This document shows, one piece after another, positions 34,621 to 48,000 of a DNA stretch of 64,000 nt (within the stretch, counting starts at the first letter, position 1; every line of letters starts with the position of its first letter). Source of the stretch: Lunularia cruciata (taxonomy: Eukaryota > Streptophyta > Marchantiopsida > Lunulariales > Lunulariaceae); contig OX419761.1 in the NCBI GenBank assembly GCA_948567375.1, positions 51,586,501 to 51,650,500 of the forward strand, read 5' to 3'. A program made the translations under genes and the position numbers. A model generated the notes under the pieces. It was not told where the DNA came from. It saw only the letters and a program-made list of their open reading frames with translations, and searched no databases.

Positions 34621-35457
34621 CTCATTATTTATCTACGGGTAGAAAATGACTGGTATAAGGAGTGATGTAAAGTTGTAGTTTATTTTGGGACTATATATGT
34701 TTCATGTATTAAATTAAATGATTGATTAAATTACATGATCGACTTGACTCAGATTAAAAAAAAAGGTTATTCCCATAACGCCATATGATATGCACAAAAG
34801 TGAAATTGAACCTGATGAGAAGTGAAATCCACAATCACACACATAACAATTATTATGTATTTAAATTACTAGAAAACAAAGGATTACACATTTAAGTTCA
34901 AATTAACAAATTTTCATGATATCCCGTAACATTTAGCTTGGTAGTATGAAAGCCTAGAAGTGAAATCCACATTAACATACAGAACTATTACCATCTATTT
35001 AGAGAATTGATATTTTCACAGCTTTTCTTGGAAATTTTCACTCTCTAGCTGGTTAGTCGATTGTAATATGAGTGAGGGACTCTATATGGTTCTACTAGAG
35101 AGCATGACCAAAAACTCTCCCTATTACCTATACTATACACTGAGTTTAATCGATGGATCAGACACAACAGTACCATGTCAAACTAAATGTTACTTGATAT
35201 TATGGAAATCTAATAATTATATTATAAAATAGTTTTACATGTTAATGTAAAACTATATATAAATATAAAATGATTTATAAATTATATATAATAGTATTTA
35301 AATATATTTTATAAATATTTTATATAAAAAAAGACCCAAAAAATAAAATAAAGCTTTCAGATTTTTTTTTGGATATCTCTCTGCCTGGTCGGTTGTAATA
35401 ATGAGCGAGTGCGTTACGTGACGGCTGCTCACATACTTCACCTATAGTTGACTGTCG

Positions 35458-35697
35458 CACGTTGAGGTTCAAAGTGGCCACGTCGTGTTGTGTCAATGTA
35501 CCGGTAATAGTGAGAGTTGTCCGTTGTGTATAAGACTCTGTGTACAACGGTACACTTGACAGACTTACCACGTTGAGGTTCAAAGTGGACACGTCGTGTT
35601 GTGTCAATGTACCGGTAACAGTGAGAGTTGTCCGTTGTGTATAAGACTGTGTGTACAACGGTACACTTGACAGACTTACCATTGATGGTAAGTCTCC
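35458..35697. repeat. 111-bp tandem duplication, open in one frame
   Basis: Two units start CACGTTGAGGTTCAAAGTGG at 35458 and 35569, with a third partial junction after 35680. The unit length is 37 codons. On the minus strand it is fully open and gives a repeated peptide containing SLSSVPLYT and TQHDV.TLNLN. No start, promoter or family match supports a gene. Low divergence suggests a recent duplication. Confidence 0.8.
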
Positions 35698-35785
35698 AAG
35701 AAACTTAGCTTCTCACTCTAATTTAGAATTTGAAATAAGCTCTACTAAATTAACCCGACTAACTCATCCTAAACTTAAACTAACC

Positions 35786-35822
35786 TGTCCTTCGTGTGTT
35801 CTACGTGGTCGCCTTTCTGTTC
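35786..35822 (+). mobile_element. Fragment of the 72-bp element
   Basis: Contains GTCCTTCGTGTGTTCTACGT then GGTCGCCTTTCTGTTC, matching the right half of the 18154 copy. Confidence 0.45.
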
Positions 35823-36395
35823 ACTAGAATTCTACTTGGATATAGAGACTTATATCTACCTCTTGATGTTTGCATCCCCTACACCTCTTTAGGTATTATC
35901 TTCCTCCAGCCACTAATTATGAAACAATAGATCTTGATGAGGGACATATACATTATATTCCCAAATAAAGCAATGGTTCCCCATTCTGGAATTGGCCCCC
36001 AACAAACTTTTATTTGAGGTGTTATAGCACTCAAAATCAAAATTTGTGCAGACGGTACTATAAATTGTGAGTTTAGAATTCATTATCTTATATTTGCTTT
36101 GTTTGTTATAACATATGATGCAGATAACAGAACGGCCAGACCGGGACAAAGTATTTATTACAAAGATGCATTTTTTTACCTCTGATATTAGATATTAGAG
36201 TTATTAAAAAAACAATCCAATATTGACTAAAGTCAGGTGACTTGTAAATTTCTTCAAATCGTTGTTATAGTAATTTAAATTGAAAAACTGATGAAGGATA
36301 GTACTACATCTAAACTAGAGACAAAAGATTCAGATTTACAATAAAAATGCAAACTAGGATATCATATATGAAAAGTGTTATAAAGAATGGAAAAG

Positions 36396-36453
36396 GGCCA
36401 TCGCATAGAAAACGCGGAGGATGGGAAGACCCCATCAAATCAAGCTGTACAGG
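36396..36453 (-). mobile_element. 72-bp element copy, reverse orientation
   Basis: The plus strand has GGAGGATGGGAAGACCCCAT, preceded by a CGCATAGAAAACGC and followed by CAAGCTGTACAGG. This is the reverse complement of the 18154 copy with several changes. No clear flanking duplication. Confidence 0.55.
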
Positions 36454-37408
36454 TAAAACGGAACTAAACCCCAATAAAATGTTTTAAAAAGAATTCATCA
36501 AACACATACACAAGAGTTATATTTATGAAGAGGTATTTCTTAAATTCTGATATCAAATAGTATTGCTATTTAAGATACACCCCAATCACATATATAGGTA
36601 ATTTTTTACATTTATTATGGAAATGCAATTCTTTTACACTCATATTAATATTATTATTACTTAAATGTACTTTAAAAATATGTAAAAGAACTAAAGACTT
36701 ATAAGATACATATTTTTAGCTTGGATATTAAAGATTAGAGCTATTTAAAACACAACCCAATACTGAATACTAAAGTCAGGTGACTTTTAACTTTATCAAA
36801 TTTTTGTTTAGATAACTCAAATTGAACAAATTGAACTGTTGAAGGATAATGCAACATCCTGAAACACATACAAAGATTTACAATTAGAGGCACGTAAATT
36901 GACAAGAGTATTAAATTGCTTCAGGATAAGGTGCGCAGCTTCGCTTCTAAACTTGTAACTTCCAGAGTGGCATGATCCTTGAGTGATGAGTTGAATTAAT
37001 CTAATCATCTTTATCTCGAAAGAATAAGTAATCCAAATCTTACAAGTTTAAGTGGCATGATTCTTGAGTGAGGGGTTCAATCAGTCTACTCAGGCTTATC
37101 TCTCGAGAATTACAAGTACTCAAAATTTTACAAGGTTAAATACCGTTCCAACATTTCTTCGAAAGGCGTAAGAATTAATATGATACACATCCACAAAAAT
37201 GGACAGAAAGAGCAAGATTCTATTTACCCCCTATCCGGTGAGGGCAGATTGGTGAGACACTCTATATCTAACGACTTTGGCAATTATTGACCTGCAGATA
37301 ATTCGAAGGGATTGGTGAACCGCTCTGAATGCAACTAACTCTAGCAACTACCAACCTAGAGAGAGTCGATGGTTTCCATATTCACAGTAAAGTCTTCGAC
37401 CCATACAC

Positions 37409-40400
37409 CTACCGACCTGCAGATAATTCGACGGCTTCCATATTCACAGTGGAGTCCTCAACCCATTCAAAATACCGGCGGGGACCTAAGTCTGCTTCTC
37501 TTTGTCTCACTAGCTCTAACTTTTCCCATTGCTCCCATCGCTCAGCGAGCCCATCTCCATCAAGCATTCGCACAACCTCGTTCATTTTGGGCCGATCCGC
37601 AGGAGACACTTGAGTGCATAGAAGCGCCACTTGTATGAGCTCTTCTACCTCCTGTACATTGTAACTTCGCTGCAATTCTCCATCCACCAGCCGCTCAAGT
37701 CTCTTCTCATGTTGTAATCTTTTTACCTATTGTAGCAAACCCGAGAGACATACATCAAACTTCTAAGCGTACTAGAGGTTACTGGAACCATGCAGCAAAA
37801 CAGAATGGAGGTTACTAGAACAAACGGAACTCCAAAGCGTGAAGCAAGGACCAGGAAATTTTAGATCGATATATATTCATCAAAGTAACCACTATGGTCT
37901 AAGCCAAGTGGGACAAAAATATATGTGGAAGGAAGGAAAGGATCAGGAAATTTTCTTCCGATGAAATTCATTATAGTAACCAATATGGCTTAAGCCATGT
38001 GGGAAATAAACAGTAGAAGTGGAAGGAAACAACAAGGGAACCGTTAAGTGAACGCTGAACAGAAAGTAAAGGTGACGTTACTGAAAGTACGGGTGACGAT
38101 TTGGAACTGCCCGGATTTGTTGGGATATGGACGGTCGCCCATAGAGACTTAATAGTGTTACCAACCACACTGCCCTCAATCATCACCTCCCAGTACTGGC
38201 GAACAGGGCGAGAATAGGTATAAAAGAAAGGATTCTCTCTCCGTAACGGTGATGGCGCCTACAGAACACGAGTTAGTGTGAAGCTAAAATAGTAGCTTCA
38301 GAACATTCAGCTGGATCACAGATAGCCCTGTTCCAGGAGCTTTGCAGCACACATAGGCTGCCCGGCAAAGCTCCTGGAAAAGACCTAATACTAAGTAGAT
38401 CCCCCATCTCCCGGGATTCCTTTCGGGGGCCTTACCGGCAAAAACCCTGTAAAGATGCACACGAAATAACATCAATAGTTCTTGTGCCTTTGTCTGCCTT
38501 GCATTTGTGGAGCTTAGTGCTTCTTTCGAGTGCAAGGTAGAAAATGTTTAGTAGCTGTATAGTAGGACGTTTCAGTGCCCCGTCTACTGGGATTCCTACC
38601 GGGACCTTTCCCGATCTGAACCCCGTAAAGTTTTAAAGGAATCACAAAATGAAAATTGATGTCCCTTGTATGGACGCAGGTATATTGTACAAGTCTCCCT
38701 GTTACCCCCATAGGACTCCCTCCTATAAACCATTCCAGGGACGTTATGGGTTCGAGTACAGGGGCACTGAAACGCCATAGTGTAACAGTATGGTCAATCA
38801 TTTAAAGATAGTTCAAAATCAGTTCGTCACTCACAAGGACTGACTCTTGACCACTGACTAAACTCAAATTCGTATGTTTTGGTCATGCTCTTGCACCTTT
38901 CCCCGTTAATAGAAATACCAATACGAAGTTCTTTTCATAGAATTGGAATGACGTTTCATGATAATGCATTAGATTGTACATGAAGCTAAGGATGTATTAC
39001 AGGAGTGTATGAGATCTACGATATCGTTTATCCTAAACACTATCGACTTCATCGACGACTTGACAAATGCAGAAATGGCGGGATAGGAGCGCCAGACCCC
39101 TCGGGGTTGCTATCACAACAGCAGAGTATATGATATGGTTGACAATCAGGTTCAGCAATGGTAAGGTCAAGCCATTTCAGATTGCTCTAAAATTTGGTAA
39201 GGTAGGAAATATTACAACGAGACGTGACTACGAGGAATAAGGAGATATAACTCCGAGGACTTGAAGATGCTATGATCCAACTTCAGTAAACAATTATCAA
39301 CTTCAACCATCTGTACTTTGAATCTTGTTTTCTACAGTGCCAGCTAAAGGGTTGATCTAACTTTCACCTTCTTGCTAATGAGACCTTACTTTCTCGCTGC
39401 GAGGACTCCTTGAAAGAGCAAAGAGTGTTAAGTACTTACCCAGTCTAGTAGCATGAGATCGTCGTCATTTGCAAGCCGTTGAAAATCGTAAGCCCGTTGC
39501 CCGGTTATGAGCTCCAACAACATAATCCCATAGCCGTATACATCTGTCTTTTCAGATGACTTACCAGTTGACAAGTACTCTGGTGCTATGTGCCCTGCAG
39601 TACCTCGGACAGCAGTCGTAACATGTGTGTCTTTGTAATCAATGAGCTTAGCCAATCCAAAATCTCCTACCACTGCTTCATATTCTTCATCAAGTAGCAC
39701 ATTCGCTGCTTTCACATCACGATGAATGATCTTTGGGTCACAATGATCATGAAGATAGGAGAGCCCACGAGCAGCACCTAATGCTATGCGCTTGCGGGTG
39801 GGCCAGCCAAGTCCTGGCTCTCCTCTGTAGTGGTCTGCACATCATACAATCTCGGTCAGCAAACTCACTAGTCTTGGCTCCGGCTTGAAATTCTTCTACA
39901 GAAACTGGATATGCACTCTCTTCCTGTCTTTCACGTCAAGTCTCACTTCAACTTACATCTGACCTCGGTCATGCAAATTGTTCTGGAAAAATACCTCGAG
40001 GATTGGACGCTCTTAAGTGCGATGCCACACTGCCGTTTGGCATGTATGGGTAAACCAATATCCGCTCTGAAGGGGTAGTGCAGAAACCCTGCAGGCGCAA
40101 GAGATTACGGTGCACTGCATTGCTAATCATTTCAACCTCTGTTTGAAAAGCATGCTCCCCTTCAGGTGAGTGATCTTCTTTCAATCTCTTAACAGCAACA
40201 GTCGTTCCGTCAGTAAGATGGCCCCTGTACACTTTGCCAAATCCACCTTGCCCTAGTATATTTCTGCTGCTGAAATTGTCTGTGGCTATCTGCAGCTCCC
40301 GAAATGAAAACTTCTTGAGCTGGCCGAGTGGAACCTCTGGATCATCCTCAGCTGCAAAGCGATCCTGATTGGTTAGTTATCTTGAAGTGGCTCCAATACT

Positions 40401-42645
40401 ACGAAGCCTCAACATTAGATTCTCCACAATATCTGAATAATCTCAATTGAGGAATAACCAACTTTTGATGCAACTTCATACTGGCGTATCTAGACGTCTT
40501 GCGTATTGCTCTTCTTCGACTACTGGTATTGCTAACATTGAGATGACTAAGCATAGGAGTACGTACCTGGAACATCAAAAAAATTATCTTTTCGTTTGAG
40601 GCGTTTGTGCTTGTAGTGTAAAATATACACTGCAAGAAGCCCGGATAAAACAACAGCACTAACGACGCCACCAAGGACTTTCTTTGAATCTGATCCTGAA
40701 GAACCTGATCCACAGCATGCATCTTAAGCAGGTGTGTTTATCCCAACTTCTATACTACCAGTTTCTATTTTCATCAACCCCTAAATCTGACCGATATGAG
40801 CCAACAAAGTACCTGCGGCTTTTGGTGGTGCCCGAGGTGGGGGTATAGGATCCCCCGGGCAAGGAATGCCAGTGATCGCCCCACATAAAAGAGGGTTACC
40901 CTCTCCCCTGCGGACAACGGTCAAGTTAGTGTCGAAAGCAACAGAGAAGCCTCCCCTTGTGAATGATCCAAATTATACAGCGCCAACAACTTACAGAGCA
41001 TTTATGGCCGACTTCACATTACCTGAACTGTGCTACTTCTATATCAAGTGGAACTCTCCCACTCAAGTTGTTGAAACCCACGTCTCTGAAAAAGAAATCC
41101 AACGTTAGCATCAAATCTCAACACTAGCACATGTCAGCGACAACGTTTGCTGAATGACATTGCACGAAAATGGGTAAGTCCAAGACACCATCTCACTTAA
41201 ACTAACACATCCAGAAGTTGAATCCTTGAAAGATAATGAATTTCTTAGCTTTATATGAGATCCATTGATATTACTTACAAGATCTGTAACTTGGATAGAT
41301 TACCCAGTGACGCAGGTATTTGTCCAGTGAGGCTGTTGTTGAAGAGTCGTCTTACAAAAAGCAATGTCCGTGCTAGTGAGATTAAAGACCAAATCCATCT
41401 GGGCTTTCTCAACTTTTTGTGGACACAAGAAAGAAAAAGTAATGTAACCTAACGTTCACATGATTTCGTTCTTGAGCCTAACAACCGCAAAGTTCGTACC
41501 ATCTCGAATATAGAAATCTGGGGGTAAGAAATGAACATCTGTTTTGATAATGAAAGGTCAAACCATTCCAGGTTGCTCTCATATACACTTATCCACGGGG
41601 ACTAACTCTTATCCGCAAGATTTGCCATACATGTGAACATTCCCAGTATTGAATATCAGGTATTAGGTAGTATTACGCGTATTTCACCATGTTCCTGATC
41701 CACATACACCATCCACAATAACTTGTACGGTTGTTCATTGAACAACACTTACAAAAATCTGAGCTGGTCAAGATGACCAAGACTGCTCGGAATTTCCCCC
41801 GTGAAGTTGTTCTCGTATAAGTCAAGACTTTGCAAGTTTTTCAGGTTGCCTAGAGTATCCGGTAATTGACCTGTAAGCAGGTTGCTCTGCATTTTCCTGA
41901 TTATCATTAATCCAGAGAATTGTTATGCCTAGTTTCAAGCAATGTAAATTAGCACAGTACAACAGCCTCCTAATGGACAATGTCAGCTTTAATCTAAAAT
42001 CTTTGTCAATCTATGTTACTCGTCACTCCGGGTCCTTCCTCATGAGAGTGCATCTTACATGTAGGTAGTTGTCTAAGATTGATTACCATATTCAACAGGA
42101 AGAGGTTTAGGAGACATACAAATTTTGCAGATTCTTTAAACTCCCAATACTTGGTGCTAGCGGTCCGACCAACCCCAGCCTGCCTAAATCCCTGTGATAG
42201 TCCAATCCGAAACGTGATCCCATAATTAAGTTACCAATTCAACGATGATTACACAGATCGCTTGACAAAAATATGTTCTAGACAATTATCGAATATGGAA
42301 TAATTTCCTTTACATGAGGGCCTTATCATTTCCTTAATAAGACGACCATCATATATCAGCAATCCAAATAGATCACGAGTTCAAATCCAGAAATGACATA
42401 ATCTGTAAGTTCGGTTCTGTTTGCGTATCTAGATAAAGCAACAGGGCAGATATTGACGTGAAGACAACCAAAGGAGGAGAGGATGCACATACACTCTGAT
42501 GACTCTATCATCCTCGCACTCAATGTAGAGCCAACTGCACGGATTGATGATAGTTTGGTCCCAGCTTAGTAAAGTATCATTAGGATCCTCAAAAGTCATC
42601 CTAACCGTGTAAAGGGCATCACCTGCACCAGTTTTTGAGCTATTT
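37409..42645 (-). CDS. SERK: SERK-type leucine-rich-repeat receptor kinase (BAK1/SERK family)
   Basis: A plasma-membrane co-receptor for brassinosteroid, immune and peptide receptors in flowering plants. Exons in phase: 42493 to about 42640, 42120-42191, 41753-41896, 41279-41350, 41023-41085, 40813-40907, 40567 to about 40720, 39995-40351, 39440-39834 and 37409-37726 (TAG). The N-terminal cap is [20 protein letters not shown]...NPCSW, then about five LRRs. A short proline segment ([13 protein letters not shown]) and a membrane span ([20 protein letters not shown]) follow. The kinase has [44 protein letters not shown] and [18 protein letters not shown], an active RD kinase. The tail ends ELSAGR, like the family end ELSGPR. 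LRRs 2 and 3 share one 144-bp exon, and the fifth repeat is short and split from the proline segment by an intron. The signal-peptide exon was not resolved. Confidence 0.93.
38568..38774. repeat. MITE-like sequence in a SERK intron
   Basis: CGTTTCAGTGCCCC at 38568-38581 and its exact complement GGGGCACTGAAACG at 38761-38774 bracket 179 bases. No convincing target-site duplication is visible. A related block at about 38400-38455 shares GGGATTCCT.TCGGG and CCCTGTAAAG/CCCCGTAAAG with the inside of this one. The host intron (37727-39439) is 1.7 kb, much longer than its neighbours. Confidence 0.55.
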
Positions 42646-43074
42646 AGGATCAACACTGATGCACGAGGCGAGAGACATAAGCCAGCTCCAAGACATAAGA
42701 CACAGACATTCTATTTGTCTAGCTCGCTGACAATCAGAATGCCTGTGTCCTTGTCCTTGTTACATACCACACTCGATTCAATCTCATCAGCGATCCTTGA
42801 GCGCGTAGACACCCTGGTAACCTGTGTCAATTATATGGAAGAGATGACTAACTTTGAAAGTCAGAACGACCGACACTAGTCCCCCTGATGATTATGTCCC
42901 GATGAAAATACGAGTGAGCTAGTACTACTCACTTACAGCTAGATGCAGCAAGGGCGAATGCACATGGCACTGTACTGATCGACAAACGAACAATGTGGAC
43001 AACTTTTCATCTCACTGTACGTACGGCCATTGAGTAACTCCCTGTGAGCAAAATATGATGCAAACGCATGCAGG

Positions 43075-43100
43075 CCTCTCTCTCTCACTCTCTCTCTCTC
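43075..43100. repeat. CT microsatellite
   Basis: Almost pure CT dinucleotide run interrupted by one CA, upstream of the SERK gene. Pyrimidine tracts of this type are common in plant leaders and core promoters. Confidence 0.9.
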
Positions 43101-43734
43101 AGAGTACGAATCTCACACCAGCAGCTTTTCTTCTCCTCTCAGTACTGAACTCGAATTGTGGTATATTCGAACGCCCTTTCAACTAACATAAAGGAGGCAA
43201 TGGAGCGGCGTCGTCCCGGCCCGTCCCGTAGATGCAAGCAGTTTGTGTTTGCTGCTTCTCAAAGCTGAAACCACATTGCAGCGTCTAGGACCGCGAAGGC
43301 TATTCATTCCAAGTTTAGCCCACTGTGAGAACGAATTGCCATCCAGATTAGTAGTCCTACGCATATAACGATGCATATGACTGCTAATCTGCATGCAATT
43401 TTTCTCCCAAGCTCCACTGCCACTTAAAGATGGAGAACATTGGAATCCCTGCCCTGAAAGACAACTAAGACTACTGATCTGCAGGCCATTTGTGTCCCGA
43501 ATTCCGTCTCTCCCTCTGCGCTCTTGCTAATTTTCGGCATTGATGTTGCTTCAGTTTTAGCGAAGAAGGAAAGAGCAAAGTATCAATCCCAAGTCGAGAT
43601 CACATGCTCATTTCACTAAACCATTTAACTTACCTATCCCCTAACACATCTCTCACCAATCCTGGTCTTCCACCTAACTACTTCTACCATCCCCTCCCAT
43701 ATCAGTATTGTGGATATACATATATATACACCCC

Positions 43735-43759
43735 CCTTCCTTCCTTCCTCCTTCCTTCC
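43735..43759. repeat. CTTC microsatellite
   Basis: Tandem TTCC units directly after an alternating TA run and a short C run. Confidence 0.85.
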
Positions 43760-45002
43760 ATGACACTCCCTCAGTCATTCCCACGACTCCTCCACCAATT
43801 CAGGTCCCGAGGTGAGCTAAGCGAACGCAATGCATGACAGCCAGCCAGCATTGACCGCATTCCCAATTGTTTATTATCAATAACCAGAAGCGTCCAAAAC
43901 AGCCGCTCCCAAGAAGCCACTCACTCCAATATCTATCTACTCCCATGTACCTCCTCCTTCCACACTTCGTCTCCTCACCTCTCTCACCACATCCAATTCC
44001 TCCCTCTCGCTCAATTCTTACCTTCGTCATTGGACGCCGCAAGCCGCAGCGCCCATGCGAGCAACCACGCCGCCTTCACCACCATCTCCAGAACCAGCAT
44101 TCTTTCTTCCTCTTCTTCCACTCTAATTCTTCTCTTCTTCCCGTCGTCCGCACGAGCAGCTGATCAGCTCAGCTCGGCACGGCGCCAGCAGCAGCAGTGG
44201 CAATCTTGTCTCCACTCCACAGGAGGAGGAGCTGTTGTTGCCGCAGCAACAGGTGCTGAGGAGAGCGGAGCGCTCTCTCTCTCATCCAATTTCGTGTTCA
44301 TTCCAGTCACTGTGTGTACAGTCCGTTTTCTTTTTTCCTTGCCAAAGGACTGTTCCCTTTCCCTTGCCACCGCCAATACTGTCCCACTCGGTCGCTCTCC
44401 ATAACGTCTTTCCCTCCCATTTGCCCGTCGCTTTCCCGGGCCTACACCGACCCCACCACACTTCTCCAGCGCCCGAGGAATGGTATTGGTAAGCTGTCAG
44501 TCAGGTCCGATTACGAACTGGACCGACCGGCCTCCCTTCACGGTAAGTTCGCGAATCCCTGTGGATTCACCTTCTGGTTCATTTTAGGCGGCAAGTCTGG
44601 ACGCCGAGAATCTCCAGAATTGCCGGAACAAAGTACACTCCCTGCTTACCGGGGCACGCACGGATCCCGTCACAGCTCAGCTGATCGTCCGGCGTCTTTT
44701 CTGCATGTCGTGATTCCGTTAAGCTGTGCCGGGATTGTACCCGGGCAGTATTTCTAGACATCGTGGAGCTTTCTCGTCTAAACTCCAGATTGCCAATGTT
44801 CTTTAAATTCCCTACCTCTTAATTTGGTCCTGGCCCGGTTATTTGACCGGTCAAAGCCTAATTTGTCCTTCTCATTTTCTTGATCTACCTACGAAATAAT
44901 TTTAGCAGAACTAGAATATACCTGAGAATTACTATGAAGGTTGCGAAAAAATATATATGAGATATTAAGTTTTCTATTTTGGCTCCAAGGCGTATTTAAA
45001 TC

Positions 45003-45074
45003 GGCCTCTCCCTTGTACGGGCTTGACGGGGTCTTTCTATCCTTCATTTTTCCTACGCGGTCGTTTTTTTTCCT
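45003..45074 (+). mobile_element. 72-bp element copy with direct-repeat flanks
   Basis: The 72 bases lie between TTTAAATC at 44995-45002 and 45075-45082. They contain CTCTCCCTTGTACGGGCTTG and TCCTACGCGGTCG, matching the 18154 copy in the same orientation and at the same length. The target sequence differs from that at 18140, which supports two independent insertions. Confidence 0.68.
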
Positions 45075-45082
45075 TTTAAATC

Positions 45083-48000
45083 AGAAAAAATATGCAAATA
45101 AATCTTAAAGAAATCAGCTCCTTATGTACGAGTTGTAGCATAATTTCAGACACCTGCGGATGGTATTTTATTTGCAAATTGAATAGTGTATATTTTCTTA
45201 ACTCATGGAAGGAACTGAAGTCGACTGATTATTTGTGATAAGAAGCTTCAATTCAGATTCTCTCGGTTGAGGGTATTTTTTGCTGCAATTGTTTTTCTTG
45301 ACTGATAATATGTATGAAGCCTAAACCCTAAATTCAGCATTACATTAACGTAGGTTTTGGTATAATTTCAATTTTTCACATAATATTCTTATGTAGCAAC
45401 TGTTAGAAAATTAGATATTATTAATATATGATATTTATCACTGACAATGAAAATAGACAAGAGATAGGTTTTTTTTTTCATTTTTACATGAATAAAAATA
45501 TTTGAAAGATACAGATATTTTTGGACTTAAAAATAATTTACAATTTAAAGGATTTCAACAATGAAATATAGATTTCAGTAACCTAACATAATCTTCAGAA
45601 TAGTTATTTATTTATTTATTTATATCTCTCTCCCCCCGAAGATATACACTTTCATTATAAACTTACAAGTCTATGTTGAAGTATTGCAGTAATTAGAAAT
45701 TATTTCACGTTATTAAAACTGTAGTGGAAAGGTGACTTTTTTGTTTTTTCTCAATATCTTGATTATTCAGAAGTTTTTATCTTTCACATATTAGAATGAT
45801 TATCTTTGACACCAAATTAAGAAATGTATTTCCAGTAAATTTATATTTTAAACCCAAAATGTATACATTTTACCCTACACTTCTCAACATAAATCTCCTT
45901 TACTGAAAATGTTTGTTGTACAGACATAGTAGTTTGATGTTTATCATTCAAGATGCAATGGTTATTAATGTATTTGATCAATTGGTGTGGAATGCAAATG
46001 TGCACACTTATGTAGTGCTAGTTATTTTGTATGGGTCTAAATGGTGAAGACAAGGGACTGCTGAGTAGTGATTTACTATTGAATAAATCATCCATAAGCT
46101 TACTGATTGGTTGTAATTTGGAAAATAATATACAAATACCTAAAAAGTGAGGTACAAATTCAAATTCCCATTGTACATCTTCTAATTTTTATATAATAAA
46201 TTGAAATGATATGTTTCTCACCAAAATTAGCTAATTGGTTAGGGGTAATACCATTAGCTAGACAAATTACCTAAGAGTGAAAATTGGTTTGATAAAATAC
46301 CTTTAGAGATGTTGTACATGACGGTCTAGTACATCAGATAGAAGAGTCACCAAAAAGTGGTTCCATTAATAGGGCATGGGCCAAAAATACATTAAAAAAT
46401 TCAAAGCTAATTTTGACTACCTAAAGAAAAGAATTAGGTCTCAAAAATAATAATTTAAATACTTGTATAGGGTAAAAGGCATGGCCTTCCTCACCCTCTG
46501 TTCTTTTTGTTGAGATCTTTCCAATGGTACCTTTTCTATGCTATTTTGAGATTCATGTTCCAAAGTAGCACTTCCTTGATCAGATGTGAGTCATGATCCA
46601 AAATGGCCTACTATGTTTGTGGTATCATCATTTCCTTTATATCCTCATTTTCTCCTTAGCTTGCAGTTTTTTTTAGGATACATCTATCACCTAAGCTCAT
46701 TTACATTTCTTTGGGGCTTGAGCTTTGGGTCATGTGGGTATTGTCTACTTATGAGTGTTTATCATATTGTAGGATTTTACAAGAAAAAAACTTAATAGAG
46801 ATTGCATATTCTTCATTTGTTGTCTTGTATTTCTCTACTTCCTTGGCTAAGTCTGGGCTCAAATTATAGTAATATAGAGGATGGAGTTTCAAAAAAGTTG
46901 TCTATCTTGGTCTTGAGTTTTTAACTAGGATGACCATGGGAGGTATCTATTAACATCTGGCCAAATAAGGAGGTTTTAGCTCCAAGAACCCTCTACTAAT
47001 GCTCTACTATCTAGAAAATAAGATTTCCTTAAAAGAATTTACTACTTATATTTTTGTTGTCTCAAATTTCTTCTAACATAGAAATGTCAAATACATTCAA
47101 ATTCCTTACCAAGAGACCAAGGTTTCAAATTCTAATGTATTTGGCTTTAAGATGGACTTCCCAATCTAATTTTTTGGGTTTTTGTTGATGATCTTGTTAG
47201 CCATTGCTGCACTTGGCAAAAGAATACTCAAATAGGGATTTGCACTAACCAATAACTCCTCCATAAATCTTTTGAGGTTGCAAGCATTGCAAAACTACCT
47301 TCCATGAGGACAAAGTGTTAGAAAAGTGAAAAGTTGTGATTAAAAGTAGAAAGTGAAATGCAAAAAACTTTTACCTCAAGGCATAAATTTGTAATTTATA
47401 GTAAGGGCAAGCCATTCTAGTATTTGGTAACCATAGTGGTTGGCAAAGAGTCACATGTTTGGCATGAGAACATTTTGGTCAAGGAAAACATAACGGAATG
47501 GGTTTCTATGCTTTGGCAGCGTAATCATGCTACTTGAATGTTTGCATTAACACTTGGGCAAGAAAACATGTTACAATCATTACTCCTTGCAAACTCAATC
47601 ATATTCCTTGCTTGCATGAAGTCATAATGGCCAACTTGTACTTACAAAGATCATGAGGTTTGTAGTGATGAAGTTGATAAATTGTCCCTACATGACTATG
47701 GTTACAATGATAAGATGCTTGGGCTTTATTACTAGTACTATGGTCTATGTCTTTGGAGGCTACCTTATTTTAGGATTGGTCTTGTACCTTGTTCTTCAAA
47801 CTACATGCCATGTGATGGAAGATATCATCTCAAACATATTACAAGTTTAGCAAATGAAGAACAAAAATTTCTTCATTTTTGTCCCTTAGCACTACACTAC
47901 TTCCTATTATCTCTCATCAAACTAACACAAAAATATTTTTGCTCTCATATAAAGCAAATGTGGATCATCACAAATAGTTTTATTTAGCAACTATTATACC

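Larger units (their letters stand above)
33567..37408. other. AT-rich intergenic region
   Basis: No recognised gene. It holds a composite foldback (34515-34620), a 111-bp tandem duplication (35458-35697) and two copies of the 72-bp element family (35786-35822 and 36396-36453). It probably also includes the SERK 3' UTR near its right end. Long AT-only runs around 35220-35340 have no coding signal. Confidence 0.5.
42646..44760. promoter_or_regulatory. Upstream region of the SERK gene, CT-rich
   Basis: It should contain the SERK signal-peptide exon, 5' UTR and promoter. A CT microsatellite lies at 43075-43100, and TATA plus CTTC microsatellites at about 43721-43759. The stretch 43600-44760 is pyrimidine-rich on the plus strand and has several chance open frames (for example 44314-44757) with low-complexity Ser/Pro composition. 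No gene is supported on the plus strand, although a first exon of an unfinished gene cannot be excluded. Confidence 0.4.

Noticed and set aside
35320-35682. 120-codon minus-strand frame as a gene
   Set aside because: Half of it is a recent tandem repeat and the rest runs into AT-rich sequence. Reported as a repeat rather than a CDS.
44030-44757. Possible signal-peptide-like frames near 44.0-44.7 kb
   Set aside because: Ser/Pro low complexity, the first frame lacks a true ATG start, and no downstream exon with a known domain was found.
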